Shown: positions 24,578 to 33,637, numbered from the stretch's first letter. The stretch: 63,374 nt of DNA from Terriglobales bacterium (GCA_035624455.1 DASPRM010000166.1:1-63374); one strand, 5' to 3'. The notes: generated from the letters alone by a model not told the origin. Program-made: numbers and translations.

Positions 24578-26914
24578 TTACCGCCTTCCGCCTCGATTGC
24601 CACCGCGTCCACCGCGGCCGTCGCCGCGGCCATGACCGCCACCGCCATGACGGCGACCACCACGATCACCGCCACGATCACCACCACGCTCGCCACCGCG
24701 ATCATGATGGCGCTCTCCCCGCTCTGTATACCCGGCGCGCACCGGCTCGTCAGCCTCGTTCCCAGGCTCGACACTGCCGCCTTCGAAGGTCATAGGCGTT
24801 GCAGCCTCGCCGCCCTCCATCTTGGCACGCTGCTCACGCAAGATGGCCTTGCGCGAGAGCCGGATTCGGTTTCCCTCAATAGAGAGCACCTTCACCAGGA
24901 TTTGATCGCCTTCCTTTAGCTCGTCGCGAATGTCCTTAATGCGGTGCTCAGCCACTTCGCTGATGTGCAGCAAGCCATCGGTTCCCGGAAGAATTTCCAC
25001 GAAGGCGCCAAAGTCAGCCAGTCGCTGCACCGTCCCCAGATAAGTTTTGCCAATCTCCGCCGTCGCAGTGATGTCGCCGATCATCTGCAAGGCTTTCTTG
25101 GCTGACTCCTGGTCGTTGGAGGCGATGTTGACTCGACCAGAATCTTCCACATCAATCTTTACGCCCGTCTCTTCGATGATGCCGCGAATCACCTTGCCTC
25201 CCGGCCCGATCAGGTCTTTGATCTTGTCGGTCGGGATCTGCAGGCTGTAGAAGCGTGGCGCGAATTCCGAAATCGTCGAGCGCGGTTCGCTGAGCACCTC
25301 ATTCATCTTGCCGAGGATGAACATGCGCCCTTGCTTGGCCTGAGCCATAGCCTCTCTCATGATCCCGGCTGTAATGCCCGTAACCTTGATGTCCATCTGC
25401 AGAGCCGTTATACCGGTATCCGTCCCTGCGACCTTGAAATCCATGTCGCCATAGTGATCCTCAGCTCCGGCGATATCGGTCAGGATCGCGTACTTCTCGT
25501 CTTCCTTCACCAGGCCCATGGCAACCCCAGCGATTGGCGATTTCAGCGGAACTCCCGCATCCATCATCGCCAGCGATGCTCCGCATACCGTGGCCATCGA
25601 CGATGATCCGTTGGATTCCAGGATGTCCGATACCACGCGCATGGCGTAGGGCCAGTCCGCTTCCGGCGGCAGCACGCCGCTGATGGCGCGCTCCGCCAAT
25701 GCACCGTGGCCGACCTCCCGGCGTCCCGGGCCGCGCAGAAATGCAACTTCTCCTACTGAGAAGGGCGGGAAGTTGTAATGCAGCATGAATCGTTTCTTGG
25801 CTTCGCCTTCGAACTGCTCCACCCGCTGCATGTCTTCACCCGTTCCCAGCGTGGTGGTCACCAGCGCCTGCGTCTCGCCACGCGTGAAGATGGCCGAGCC
25901 GTGGGCCCGCGGCAGAACTCCCACTTCAATCCAGATCGGCCGGATCTGATCAAACTCCCTGCCGTCAGGACGGCGCCGTTGGCCGATCACCTGGTCACGG
26001 AAAATCCGCTCCCGCAACAATTCGAAATAATGCGAAAGCTTGACCAGCTCTTCTTCGTTTTCCTCAGGGATCTCAGCCTTCAGTTCGTTCTTGATTTCCT
26101 TGACTTTGGTGTAGCTTTCCAGCTTGGGATACTTCTCCGTGTTCAGAGCATCCGTAAGACGATCACCCACCTTCGCCTTCAGGCGGTTGTAGTAGGTTTC
26201 ATCGAACTCGACCGGTTCCACCTGGCGTTTCTTCTTGCCGCCTTTTTCCGCCAGCTCCGTAATCGCAGAACAGATTTTTTTGATCTCGGCATGTGCGAAC
26301 TCAATCGCATCCACGATCGTGTCTTCCTGTATTTCACTTGCCCCGGCCTCAATCATGACGATGCCGTCCTTGGTGCCGGCGACCGCCAGACGCAACAATC
26401 CATCGCGCTGCTCGTCATAACTGGGATTCACGACAAACTTGCCGTCGATCAAACCTACCCGCACTGCCCCGATCGGCCCGAGGAACGGAATGTCGGATAG
26501 CGCCAGCGCGCAGGAAGCGCCATTGATAGCCAGCATGTCGGGATCATTTTGTGTGTCTGCAGACAACACCAGGGCTATGACCTGGGTCTCGCATCGGAAG
26601 CCCTCAGGAAATAGCGGTCGGATGGGCCGGTCGATGAGACGGCTAGTGAGAATCTCGCGCTCGCTGGGACGTCCTTCGCGCTTAATGAATCCCCCGGGAA
26701 TGCGTCCTCCGGCGTAGGTGTATTCACGGTAATCCACCGTTAGGGGGAAAAAGTCGATGCCTTCGCGAGGTTCAAGATTGGCTACCGCGGTGGCGAGGAC
26801 GACATTGTCGCCAGTGCGGGCTACTACCGATCCACCGGCCTGTTTTGCTAATTTCCCGGTTTCAAAATTGAGAGTTTTTCCGCCAGAGAGTTCTACGCTT
26901 ACTTCTTGCTTCAT
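24578..26914 (-). CDS. pnp: Polyribonucleotide nucleotidyltransferase (PNPase)
   Basis: PNPase degrades RNA 3' to 5' by phosphorolysis and forms the core of the bacterial degradosome. The 778-residue protein has two RNase PH domains (MKQEVSVELSGGKTLNFETGKLAKQAGGSV... and the active-site region DYREYTYAGGRIPGGF; second copy with TLGTGEDMQRVE and GPGRREVGHGALAERA), then KH (RFYSLQIPTDKIKDLIGPGGKVIRGI) and S1 (GKTYLGTVQRLADFGAFVEILPGTDGLLHISEV). Residues about 725-778 form an extra Gly/Arg/Asp/His-rich tail absent from the E. coli enzyme. It follows rpsO on the same strand, the conserved rpsO-pnp arrangement, with a perfect hairpin between them. Confidence 0.97.
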   Translation of the reverse strand: MKQEVSVELSGGKTLNFETGKLAKQAGGSVVARTGDNVVLATAVANLEPREGIDFFPLTVDYREYTYAGGRIPGGFIKREGRPSEREILTSRLIDRPIRPLFPEGFRCETQVIALVLSADTQNDPDMLAINGASCALALSDIPFLGPIGAVRVGLIDGKFVVNPSYDEQRDGLLRLAVAGTKDGIVMIEAGASEIQEDTIVDAIEFAHAEIKKICSAITELAEKGGKKKRQVEPVEFDETYYNRLKAKVGDRLTDALNTEKYPKLESYTKVKEIKNELKAEIPEENEEELVKLSHYFELLRERIFRDQVIGQRRRPDGREFDQIRPIWIEVGVLPRAHGSAIFTRGETQALVTTTLGTGEDMQRVEQFEGEAKKRFMLHYNFPPFSVGEVAFLRGPGRREVGHGALAERAISGVLPPEADWPYAMRVVSDILESNGSSSMATVCGASLAMMDAGVPLKSPIAGVAMGLVKEDEKYAILTDIAGAEDHYGDMDFKVAGTDTGITALQMDIKVTGITAGIMREAMAQAKQGRMFILGKMNEVLSEPRSTISEFAPRFYSLQIPTDKIKDLIGPGGKVIRGIIEETGVKIDVEDSGRVNIASNDQESAKKALQMIGDITATAEIGKTYLGTVQRLADFGAFVEILPGTDGLLHISEVAEHRIKDIRDELKEGDQILVKVLSIEGNRIRLSRKAILREQRAKMEGGEAATPMTFEGGSVEPGNEADEPVRAGYTERGERHHDRGGERGGDRGGDRGGRRHGGGGHGRGDGRGGRGGNRGGRR

Positions 26915-27034
26915 CTGTATCCTTCTTCTCAGTTGTGCACGTGAGGAAACCCCGTCCAGCAGCCTGAATTCGTGTGGAAAGGGGATCCGAAGACAAGGGG
27001 AACGTGTTCAGCCGGGGACGGCAGAAGAGGCTCT

Positions 27035-27066
27035 CCGATCTTCCGCTAACTATGGCGGAAGATCGG
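27035..27066 (-). promoter_or_regulatory. Perfect hairpin in the rpsO-pnp intergenic leader
   Basis: CCGATCTTCCGC and GCGGAAGATCGG form a perfect 12-base stem with an eight-base loop about 120 bases upstream of the pnp start. In E. coli an RNase III-cleaved stem in the same intergenic region mediates PNPase autoregulation. There is no T tract, which argues against a simple terminator. Confidence 0.6.
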
Positions 27067-27117
27067 CAAACGCACCTATTCCGAGCGCAGCCCTGCGGAC
27101 GCAATCTGGCTTGGCAG

Positions 27118-27384
27118 CTATTTGCGGATGCCGAGTTTCTGAATAACGTCTTTGTACCGCTCGGAGTCGTACTGCTTGAGGTAGTCGAGCAAACGGCGAC
27201 GCTTGCTAACCAACATCAACAGACCCCGCCGCGAGGCGTGGTCCTTGGCGTGTGTCTTGAAGTGGTCGGTAAGCTCGCTGATCCTCTCGCTGAGGATGGC
27301 GATTTGAACTTCAGGACTCCCCGTGTCGGTCGCGTGGGTGCGGTACTGCTCGATGATGCCCTTTTTCTGCTCTCTGGCTAACAC
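27118..27384 (-). CDS. rpsO: Ribosomal protein S15
   Basis: This 88-residue protein is S15, a primary 16S rRNA-binding protein of the 30S subunit. The sequence [35 protein letters not shown] and the block [22 protein letters not shown] are characteristic. The start is a GTG (residue one of VLAREQ), chosen because it gives the usual 88-89 residue length; an AGGAG lies rather far upstream (13 bases). Longer frames upstream encode no S15 sequence. It is followed by pnp, as in most bacteria. Confidence 0.96.
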   Translation of the reverse strand: MLAREQKKGIIEQYRTHATDTGSPEVQIAILSERISELTDHFKTHAKDHASRRGLLMLVSKRRRLLDYLKQYDSERYKDVIQKLGIRK

Positions 27385-27606
27385 TGAACTTCGTGCACTC
27401 CTGCTTTTCTTCAGTCTCCTTGTTACTTTGGCAGAGTAACATGCGCCTGTCTGCTGTGTAAAGCCAAGCGGAACAAGGGCTTTCGTTGCTGATCTCACCG
27501 TCGAACCAACCTTGCCCGATGCATTAGAATCTCAGTGTTCGGGGGGAATTGAATTCCGCGAGGGCGGACCTCCGCGCAGCCGCCGGCGGGGACAAAGGAT
27601 GCGAAC

Positions 27607-29205
27607 TTGAGGTGCGAGCACTGCGGCACAGATAATGCCAAGCGTAACAAGTATTGCAGAAACTGTGGGGGCCGGATCAGGCCTTTAGAGGTTTCATCGA
27701 GTGAACCACTTGATTGTTGGCAACCCTCGCCAGATGAGACCCCCGGGGTACGGATCGAAGAAGCTCATGAGCCGCCTTCTGATTCCCCCCTTGTACCAGC
27801 TGCGGTCACGAGTGGGTCCTTAGATGCCCTTGTGGGTGGGCCAATTGAGGACTTTGCCGCCGCTGTGCGTCAGTGGGAGACAAGCGCCCATCAATTCCGC
27901 GCGGAAGATGACAAGCCTACTAACGGAAACCGCCTCGAACACCTGGAAACACGAGAACTAACCGAAGAAACTCCACCCTCACCGGTTCTGACCTCCGCGA
28001 GTTTGGCAGATGCGAAGATTCCCCAAACGTCCGAGACTTCATCTCCGGGCCGGCAATCTGAAAATCGCTTCTCCCGAGAGCAACAATCTCCTGCGACCGT
28101 CGTACGAGCCAGCTCTGCGCAGGTTAACTACAGCCTTAACGGCCTTTCTGCAGTCCCAGCATCTCAGGAACGACCCACAATGCGCAGTTCCAGCGCGACG
28201 GGCGGAGCAGTCCCCCCAATCAGCGGTCCCTCATTCCTGGGTTTGAGCGAAGAGCAAGAGGATCCTGACCGCTACGATTACCTGCTTGAAGACGATGGTG
28301 ATCGCCATATCGGCCGTTGGCTGCTGCTCCTGCTATTGGTTGCCGGACTCGCCGCTGGTTACTGGAAGCGCGACGAAATTCGGGACATCGCCAATTCACC
28401 CGATGTCGCACCCATCGTGGCAAAGATCCGCGCCGCGGTTTCTCTGGATAGCTGGATCGCGAGTTCCAAGACATCGAGTGCCCAGCAGCAGACATCCTCT
28501 TCGGAGCAACGGCCAGTCAACCTGCCAGCTTCCACACAGGACACTGCAGCTCGCACGCCTGACAATCCCACAACCGAGCATGCTGCATCGGACGAAGCTT
28601 CACTCCATAAAAGGGAAACAAGCGAGCCCTCGCGTGCGGTTTCAACTGCGGCGCCTGCCTCAACAGACGCCGGGCAAGCCGAAAATCCGAAGGCGGTTCC
28701 TGGCACGGAGAAACACGCCCTGGCAGCTAAGGAAGGCAACCGCGCCGGTGCAACTCCTGCAGCAGAGCTGGCCCCAGCAGAAAAGCCAACACCTCAAAGT
28801 CCGGCTTCCCAGAAGGCCGAGGAGACATCTGGCAAGCGAGCTTCTGCCGTCATTGATACTCCTCCGGATAGCGTGCAACCACGAAATGCCGCACGTCAGG
28901 ATCCTTTACTTGTTGCGGGCGAAGAGTATCTTTACGGTCGAGGCGGGCGGCATAACTGCCAGAAGGCTCTCTCCTCATTCCGTGCCTCCGCGGAACAGGG
29001 AAACCCCGAAGCCATGAGCCACCTAGGCGCCATGTACGCTACGGGCCATTGCGTGACACGCGATCGTGTTCTGGCTTATCAGTATTTCGCCAGGGCCGAA
29101 GAGGCAGGCAGCACCAATCCCTGGATTAGCCGCAACCTGATAATGCTCTGGCGGGAAATGGGCAGCGACGAGCGCCACCTGATCACCAGCGCCAGAGGAC
29201 GCTAA
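27607..29205 (+). CDS. Zinc-ribbon, single-span membrane protein with C-terminal Sel1-like repeats
   Basis: The 532-residue protein starts with a zinc ribbon (C3-x2-C6 ... C17-x2-C20). Residues about 25-225 are low complexity and probably disordered. A single membrane span (about 238-254, WLLLLLLVAGLAAGYW) follows, then another 180-residue Ala/Pro/Ser/Thr/Glu-rich linker. The C-terminal part has a Sel1-type repeat (ALSSFRASAEQGNPEAMSHLGAMYATGHCVTRDRVLAYQYFARAEEAGS). The ribbon should be cytoplasmic and the Sel1 part periplasmic. The TTG start follows AAGGA. It is divergent from rpsO. The function is unknown; it looks like a scaffold or envelope adaptor. Confidence 0.7.
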   Translation: MRCEHCGTDNAKRNKYCRNCGGRIRPLEVSSSEPLDCWQPSPDETPGVRIEEAHEPPSDSPLVPAAVTSGSLDALVGGPIEDFAAAVRQWETSAHQFRAEDDKPTNGNRLEHLETRELTEETPPSPVLTSASLADAKIPQTSETSSPGRQSENRFSREQQSPATVVRASSAQVNYSLNGLSAVPASQERPTMRSSSATGGAVPPISGPSFLGLSEEQEDPDRYDYLLEDDGDRHIGRWLLLLLLVAGLAAGYWKRDEIRDIANSPDVAPIVAKIRAAVSLDSWIASSKTSSAQQQTSSSEQRPVNLPASTQDTAARTPDNPTTEHAASDEASLHKRETSEPSRAVSTAAPASTDAGQAENPKAVPGTEKHALAAKEGNRAGATPAAELAPAEKPTPQSPASQKAEETSGKRASAVIDTPPDSVQPRNAARQDPLLVAGEEYLYGRGGRHNCQKALSSFRASAEQGNPEAMSHLGAMYATGHCVTRDRVLAYQYFARAEEAGSTNPWISRNLIMLWREMGSDERHLITSARGR

Positions 29206-29263
29206 CTCCCGGTGTAAATCATCCGGAAGGAAACCCTCTGAGCAGGGCTTAGTGAATTCGAGT

Positions 29264-29349
29264 GTCATGCTGAGCGACGCGCCGTTGTTGCTTTTCGACC
29301 CGCGTTTTTCGCGGGTCGGAGGCGCGGAGTCGAAGGATCTTGCCTTTTT
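29264..29349 (+). repeat. Intergenic hairpin repeat, copy 3
   Basis: The element starts GTCATGCTGAGCG and ends GAAGGATCTTGCCTTTTT, with a perfect nine-base hairpin CGACCCGCG-TTTTT-CGCGGGTCG at 29296-29318. Its ends resemble those of the copies at 11097 and 32029, while the hairpin sequence differs. Confidence 0.55.
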
Positions 29350-29485
29350 GCTCACCTCACCAGGGCGCTGCATGAGCTCAACCCAGCATCTCTGAGCCGA
29401 GCGCTGACCAAAGGCAGCGACACCCTTATCACCAGTTTTGTTCCCATATCTTTTTCTCGCGCGCTGAAAAAATTCCCCGCGCCGC

Positions 29486-29501
29486 TGTGTGCCAGATCAC
29501 A
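29486..29501. promoter_or_regulatory. CRP/FNR-like palindrome upstream of TonB-like gene
   Basis: TGTGTGCCAGATCACA matches TGTGA-N6-TCACA at nine of ten positions and ends 75 bases before the TonB-like start codon. Confidence 0.45.
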
Positions 29502-29576
29502 ACCCCCGGTGTCTATTCGGGCAGCGCATGCGCCAAACCTGATCGCGGGTCCTCGGTGGCCTGAGAAGGAGGGCGT

Positions 29577-30329
29577 GTGTTCGAAGATTCCCTGTTCGCC
29601 TCAAAACCTGTCCGCAGCTGGCAACGCCGCTGGGCGGCGCTGGCTTCCTTTGTGATGCAGAGCCTCTGTGTTGGCATTCTGCTTTGCATCCCGCTGTTCT
29701 TTACCGACGCGCTGCCGGTTCGGCGCTGGATTTATGGCCCGCTTCCCGCTCCTCCGGCTCCGGCGGCCGAAGCGCCACCCACAACCCAGCGTTCCACTCG
29801 GGCTGCCGCCAGCGAAGTCGTCGGCGTCCACTTGATCCAACCCCCGGCAATTCCTCGCGGCGTAAAGAAGATTGAGGATGACGGGGCACCTCCCGCCATC
29901 TGGAGCAGTGCAGGTCCTGGCGTTGCCGGCAGTACGGGAACTGGCAATGATGATTTCATGAGCACCCTACTGGATCAGGTCCGGCCAACTGCGCCCTTGC
30001 CCAAGGCAACTCTCCCAAGGGGTCCGGCGAAAATCTCCACCGGGGTTGCCGAAGGACTCCTGATCTCCAAGGTGATTCCTGTCTATCCGGCCCTGGCGCG
30101 CTTAGCCGGCATTCAAGGGCAGGTCGTACTGCAGGCGGTGATCGGCAAGGATGGAACCATTCAAAACCTTCACGTGCTGCGTGGACATCCGCTACTGGTC
30201 GAATCGGCCATGGACGCGGTAAAGAAGTGGCGCTACCGGCCATATTTGCTGAACAGCGGGCCGGTAGAGGTGGAAACCCAGATTACGGTCAATTTCTCGC
30301 TCACCGGTAGAGCCATCGATGGCCAATGA
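29577..30329 (+). CDS. TonB-like energy transducer
   Basis: This 250-residue protein has an N-terminal membrane anchor (about 21-42), a proline/alanine-rich linker (PAPPAPAAEAPP) and a C-terminal TonB domain (about 165-247) with SKVIPVYPALARLAGIQGQVVLQAVIGKDGTI and SAMDAVKKWRYRPYLLNSGPVEVETQITVNFSL. It should transmit proton-motive force from an ExbBD complex to outer membrane receptors such as the Oar-like protein of this window; exbB/exbD are not nearby. The GTG start is fixed by GAAGGAGGG four bases upstream. Orphan TonB proteins are common in genomes with many receptors. Confidence 0.88.
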   Translation: MFEDSLFASKPVRSWQRRWAALASFVMQSLCVGILLCIPLFFTDALPVRRWIYGPLPAPPAPAAEAPPTTQRSTRAAASEVVGVHLIQPPAIPRGVKKIEDDGAPPAIWSSAGPGVAGSTGTGNDDFMSTLLDQVRPTAPLPKATLPRGPAKISTGVAEGLLISKVIPVYPALARLAGIQGQVVLQAVIGKDGTIQNLHVLRGHPLLVESAMDAVKKWRYRPYLLNSGPVEVETQITVNFSLTGRAIDGQ

Positions 30330-30376
30330 CGGCTAGGCTGGGAACCCGCCCGATCCTTGCGGACGACACTCCTTCC

Positions 30377-30392
30377 TGTGACGCAACTCACA
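30377..30392. promoter_or_regulatory. Perfect CRP-consensus palindrome upstream of gltA
   Basis: TGTGACGCAACTCACA is a 10/10 match to the core TGTGA-N6-TCACA and lies 180 bases before the citrate synthase start, in the gap between the TonB-like gene and gltA. Confidence 0.55.
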
Positions 30393-30571
30393 GACTGCCC
30401 GTACATCCCCGGCCAGAATCCGACAGCGTGCAGGATTGAGGCCGGAGCTTATTCCCGGCCGTTTCCGCTGCGCATTCATATTCTGGTAGCGGCATTAAGT
30501 CGTCCTCCGGCCTTATAAATTTCTCCGGTTTCAGCGGCCTGGACCGGCTGAACCGCGCTCAGGGAGTAGCT

Positions 30572-31876
30572 ATGGATTCAGAAAGCATCACCCTAACTGA
30601 CAATCGTAACGGGAAGTCCTACACCTTTCCGCTGTTCAACGGCAATCTCCGCGCCACTGACCTTCGCCAGATCAAGCTGCAGCCCGACGACTTCGGCATG
30701 ATGACCTACGATCCTGCCTACATGAACACCGCCGCCTGCCAGAGCCGTATCACCTTTTTGGATGGCGACCGGGGCATCCTCCTATATCGTGGCTACCCGA
30801 TTGAAGAGCTGGCGGAAAACTGTTCCTTCCTGGAGGTCGCCTACCTGTTGCTAAACGGCGACCTGCCCAACGAGGCCGAACTGAAGGAATGGACCACTGA
30901 GATCAATCACCACATGCTCATTCACGAGAACGTGAAAAAGTTCATGGATGGCTTCCATCACGACGCCCATCCCATGGGCATGCTGATTTCCACCGTGGCT
31001 GCGCTCTCGACCTTCTACCCGGCGTCACGCAACATACGTGACCCGCTGGTTCGCAAGCTTCAGATCACGCGCCTGATTGCCAAAATGCCCACCATCGCTG
31101 CGTACGCCTATCGTCACCGCAACGGGCTGCCGTATGTTTATCCCGAGGTTGGCCTGACGTACGCCGAGAACTTCATGAACATGCTGTGGAAACGCACTGA
31201 GCCTCGCTATCTTTCCAACCCCGTAATGGCGCGGGCTATGGAGGTCCTATTCATCCTGCATGCCGACCACGAGCAGAACTGCTCCACCAGCACGATGCGC
31301 GCCGTCGGCAGCTCGCAAGCCGATCCCTATGTATCCCTCGCAGCTGCAGCCGCAGCCCTTTCCGGACCCCTCCACGGCGGCGCCAATGAGGAAGTGCTCA
31401 CGATGCTGGCGCAGATCGGTTCCGTCGATCGCGTCCCCGATTACATCAAGCAGATCAAGGAAGGCCGTGGCAAACTCATGGGGTTCGGACATCGCGTCTA
31501 CAAGAATTACGATCCCCGTGCCCGCATTATCAAGCGAACCGCGGAAGAAGTGTTCAAGGTCACCGGCCGCAATCCCAAGCTCGACATCGCACTCGAGCTG
31601 GAGCGGATTGCACTTGAAGACGAATACTTCATCAAACGCAAACTCTATCCCAACGTGGACTTCTACTCGGGCATCATCTACCAGGCGATGGGATTCAGCC
31701 CCGAGATGTTCACCGTGCTGTTCGCCCTGCCGCGCACCGTGGGTTGGCTGGCACAATGGCAGGAGATGCTGGAGGATCCGGAACAGAAGATCGCGCGTCC
31801 GCGCCAGGTGTACACAGGACATGCGCTGCGCCACCTGGAGACCCACGATGAGAAAAGCGCACTGGTAGCGGATTAG
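30572..31876 (+). CDS. gltA: Citrate synthase
   Basis: This 434-residue type II citrate synthase condenses acetyl-CoA and oxaloacetate at the entry of the TCA cycle. Visible features are the N-terminal domain beginning SITLTDNRNGKSYTFPLFNG, the RGYPIEELAENCSFLEVAYLLLNG block, and active-site motifs LHADHEQNCSTSTMR, GPLHGGANEEVL, MGFGHRVYKNYDPRA and NVDFYSG. Length fits the hexameric, NADH-sensitive bacterial type. AGGGAG precedes the ATG. A perfect CRP-like site upstream and an intrinsic terminator downstream suggest a single-gene transcript controlled by a global regulator. Confidence 0.97.
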   Translation: MDSESITLTDNRNGKSYTFPLFNGNLRATDLRQIKLQPDDFGMMTYDPAYMNTAACQSRITFLDGDRGILLYRGYPIEELAENCSFLEVAYLLLNGDLPNEAELKEWTTEINHHMLIHENVKKFMDGFHHDAHPMGMLISTVAALSTFYPASRNIRDPLVRKLQITRLIAKMPTIAAYAYRHRNGLPYVYPEVGLTYAENFMNMLWKRTEPRYLSNPVMARAMEVLFILHADHEQNCSTSTMRAVGSSQADPYVSLAAAAAALSGPLHGGANEEVLTMLAQIGSVDRVPDYIKQIKEGRGKLMGFGHRVYKNYDPRARIIKRTAEEVFKVTGRNPKLDIALELERIALEDEYFIKRKLYPNVDFYSGIIYQAMGFSPEMFTVLFALPRTVGWLAQWQEMLEDPEQKIARPRQVYTGHALRHLETHDEKSALVAD

Positions 31877-31913
31877 CTGCTCTCAGCACATTGCCTGTTC
31901 TCAGGAAGTGAAT

Positions 31914-31969
31914 AAAGCAGACTGCCCCATTCTCGGCCAGCATTGACCGCGAATGGGGCCTGCTTTTTT
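31914..31969 (+). terminator. Rho-independent terminator of gltA
   Basis: GCCCCATTC (31924-31932) pairs with GAATGGGGC (31951-31959), reinforced by AAAGCA/TGCTTT outside, and is followed by a run of six T residues. It begins about 38 bases after the gltA stop. Confidence 0.8.
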
Positions 31970-32028
31970 CCAGTGTAAGTTAGTCTGCTATCCGGCAGCT
32001 TTTCTTTAGGTAGGCAGCGAGGTGGATC

Positions 32029-32106
32029 GTCATCACGAGCGGGCCCTAATGAGCCTGCTTTTGGCTCATTGGGGTAGAGGTGCGGCCGCCAGGGATCTGC
32101 AGTTCC
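32029..32106 (+). repeat. Intergenic hairpin repeat, copy 2
   Basis: The element starts GTCATCACGAGC, identical to copy 1, and ends GGGATCTGCAGTTCC, identical to copy 1 but for one base. The central hairpin AATGAGCC...GGCTCATT (32048-32070) has a perfect eight-base stem. It sits between gltA and the 3' end of the kor operon. Confidence 0.65.
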
Positions 32107-32171
32107 CCAGAGTCGACGTCGGAGGGGAGCCATCGCCCGTTCAGACTCAATGCCGAATGCTGTTTGCTGTT

Positions 32172-32777
32172 CTACGCGACCCCGTCGAACTCCGGTGTGA
32201 GGATGCCATTTTCAGTCCGGCCTGGTTCTGCCTTGGATCGAGTCAACCCGTACTCCAGGCCGCGATCAAACGCTTTGTCGTTGAGCTCTTTGAATGATGA
32301 CGGAACCGAATCCGCGATAGCACTGCGCAGGGAGTCGGGGGAGAGCAATCCGGTAACTGCCGCGAAAAAGCCTACCATCACCGAATTCAGTACCATCTTC
32401 TTGCCCAGTTCTTCCGCCAGGCGAGTTGCAGGACAACCAAACACCTTGGTTCCAGCTGGAAGATCTGCCACTCGCACCAGATCCTGTTCGATGATGAGCG
32501 TGCCGTTGGGCTTTAGCTCAGGCACAAATTTCGAGTAGGCCTCCTGCGACATCACTATCAGTATGTCCGGCCGCGTGACATATGGATACAGCACCGGAGA
32601 ATCGGACAAGATCACCTGCGCGCTGCAGGCGCCACCGCGGGCCTCGGGACCAAAGCTCTGAGTCATGGTCGCGAATCCGCCTGCATAGATGGAAGCTGCC
32701 CGGCCAATGACAATGGCGGTAAGAATCACCCCCTGCCCTCCAAACCCGGCTACGCGAACCTCGGTCAAATGCTGCAT
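32172..32777 (-). CDS. korC: 2-oxoacid:ferredoxin oxidoreductase gamma subunit
   Basis: The 201-residue protein is the gamma subunit of a 2-oxoacid:acceptor oxidoreductase (KorC/PorG type), recognised by EVRVAGFGGQGVILTAIVIGRAAS, the FGPEARGGACSAQVILSD block and NSVMVGFFAAV. It works with the alpha and beta subunits in thiamine-dependent oxidative decarboxylation of a 2-oxoacid with CoA and ferredoxin. GGAGG precedes the ATG, which overlaps the end of korB by 13 bases. It is the last gene of a four-gene operon in the order delta, alpha, beta, gamma. 2-Oxoglutarate is the likeliest substrate from similarity to KorABCD, but pyruvate or branched-chain oxoacids are not excluded. Confidence 0.9.
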   Translation of the reverse strand: MQHLTEVRVAGFGGQGVILTAIVIGRAASIYAGGFATMTQSFGPEARGGACSAQVILSDSPVLYPYVTRPDILIVMSQEAYSKFVPELKPNGTLIIEQDLVRVADLPAGTKVFGCPATRLAEELGKKMVLNSVMVGFFAAVTGLLSPDSLRSAIADSVPSSFKELNDKAFDRGLEYGLTRSKAEPGRTENGILTPEFDGVA

Positions 32778-33637
32778 GCCGCCTCCGTGCCTTGCTCGAC
32801 GTAACGCTCGCCCAAAGACTCGCTCATCCGGTCGTGCATTAAGACCCGGTAATCGGGACGAGTGCGATCGACAAATTTGCCCACAATGATCTCGCCCTGC
32901 TTGCTGATGCCAACTTCGCTGGTCGGCGCTCCATTGCGAATCTTGCTTTTCTCTTTGTAGAACTTCATGGTGTCAAGGCCGTCGCCCATCTTGTTGCGCC
33001 GCTGATACAGAGTGGGGCACGGCGAGAGGATCTCGATAAAACAAAAACCCGGTTTCTGGAAGATTTCTGCGATCGCTCGCGACAACTGGCGCACGTGATA
33101 GGTGGTCCAGCGTGCAACATAGACCGCCCCCGCTGCCTCTACCAAATGCGGCAAATTGAAAGAAGGATCAAATGTGCCATATGGGTTGGTCGAGGTGATG
33201 ACATCATCGGGAGTCGTGGGCGCGGTTTGGCCTCCTGTCATCGCATAGATCAGGTTGTTCACACAGATAATCTTGAGATCCACATTGCGGCGGGCGGCGT
33301 GAATCAGATGATTCCCTCCGATGGCCGTAAGATCGCCGTCGCCGGAATAGACCACCACATTGAGTTTTGGGTTCGCCAGCTTCAGTCCTGTGGCAAATGG
33401 AATGGCGCGTCCGTGAGTGGTATGGAACGAATCCAACCGGACATACCCGGCAACGCGCCCTGAACAACCTATACCGCTCACGATCGCCAGATTATCCAGG
33501 TCCACCTTGGCATCGAGCAGCGCCCGGGTAAAACAATTGACAGTCGTCCCGATTCCGCAGCCGGGACACCATATGTGCGGCATGCGGTCGGAACGCAGAA
33601 ACGGCTCAACAGGATTGATAATCGCCATCAGGCTCAT
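32765..33637 (-). CDS. korB: 2-oxoacid:ferredoxin oxidoreductase beta subunit (TPP-binding)
   Basis: This 290-residue subunit binds thiamine diphosphate. Motifs include the cysteine pair WCPGCGIGTTVNCF, the SGIGCSGRV block, and the TPP signature YSGDGDLTAIGGNHLIHAARRN followed by NNLIYAMTGGQTAPTTP, typical of KorB/VorB-like proteins. With the alpha subunit it forms the catalytic site; cysteines here and in the delta subunit carry iron-sulfur clusters. The ATG at 33637 is preceded by GGAGG and overlaps the korA stop by four bases (ATGA), so the subunits are translationally coupled. Confidence 0.93.
   Translation of the reverse strand: MSLMAIINPVEPFLRSDRMPHIWCPGCGIGTTVNCFTRALLDAKVDLDNLAIVSGIGCSGRVAGYVRLDSFHTTHGRAIPFATGLKLANPKLNVVVYSGDGDLTAIGGNHLIHAARRNVDLKIICVNNLIYAMTGGQTAPTTPDDVITSTNPYGTFDPSFNLPHLVEAAGAVYVARWTTYHVRQLSRAIAEIFQKPGFCFIEILSPCPTLYQRRNKMGDGLDTMKFYKEKSKIRNGAPTSEVGISKQGEIIVGKFVDRTRPDYRVLMHDRMSESLGERYVEQGTEAACSI

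Larger units (their letters stand above)
29206..29576 (+). other. Intergenic region with repeat and CRP-like site
   Basis: This 371-base gap holds hairpin repeat copy 3 (29264-29349), a CRP-like palindrome (29486-29501) and the strong GAAGGAGGG ribosome binding site of the TonB-like gene (29564-29573). No gene is supported in it. Confidence 0.5.
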
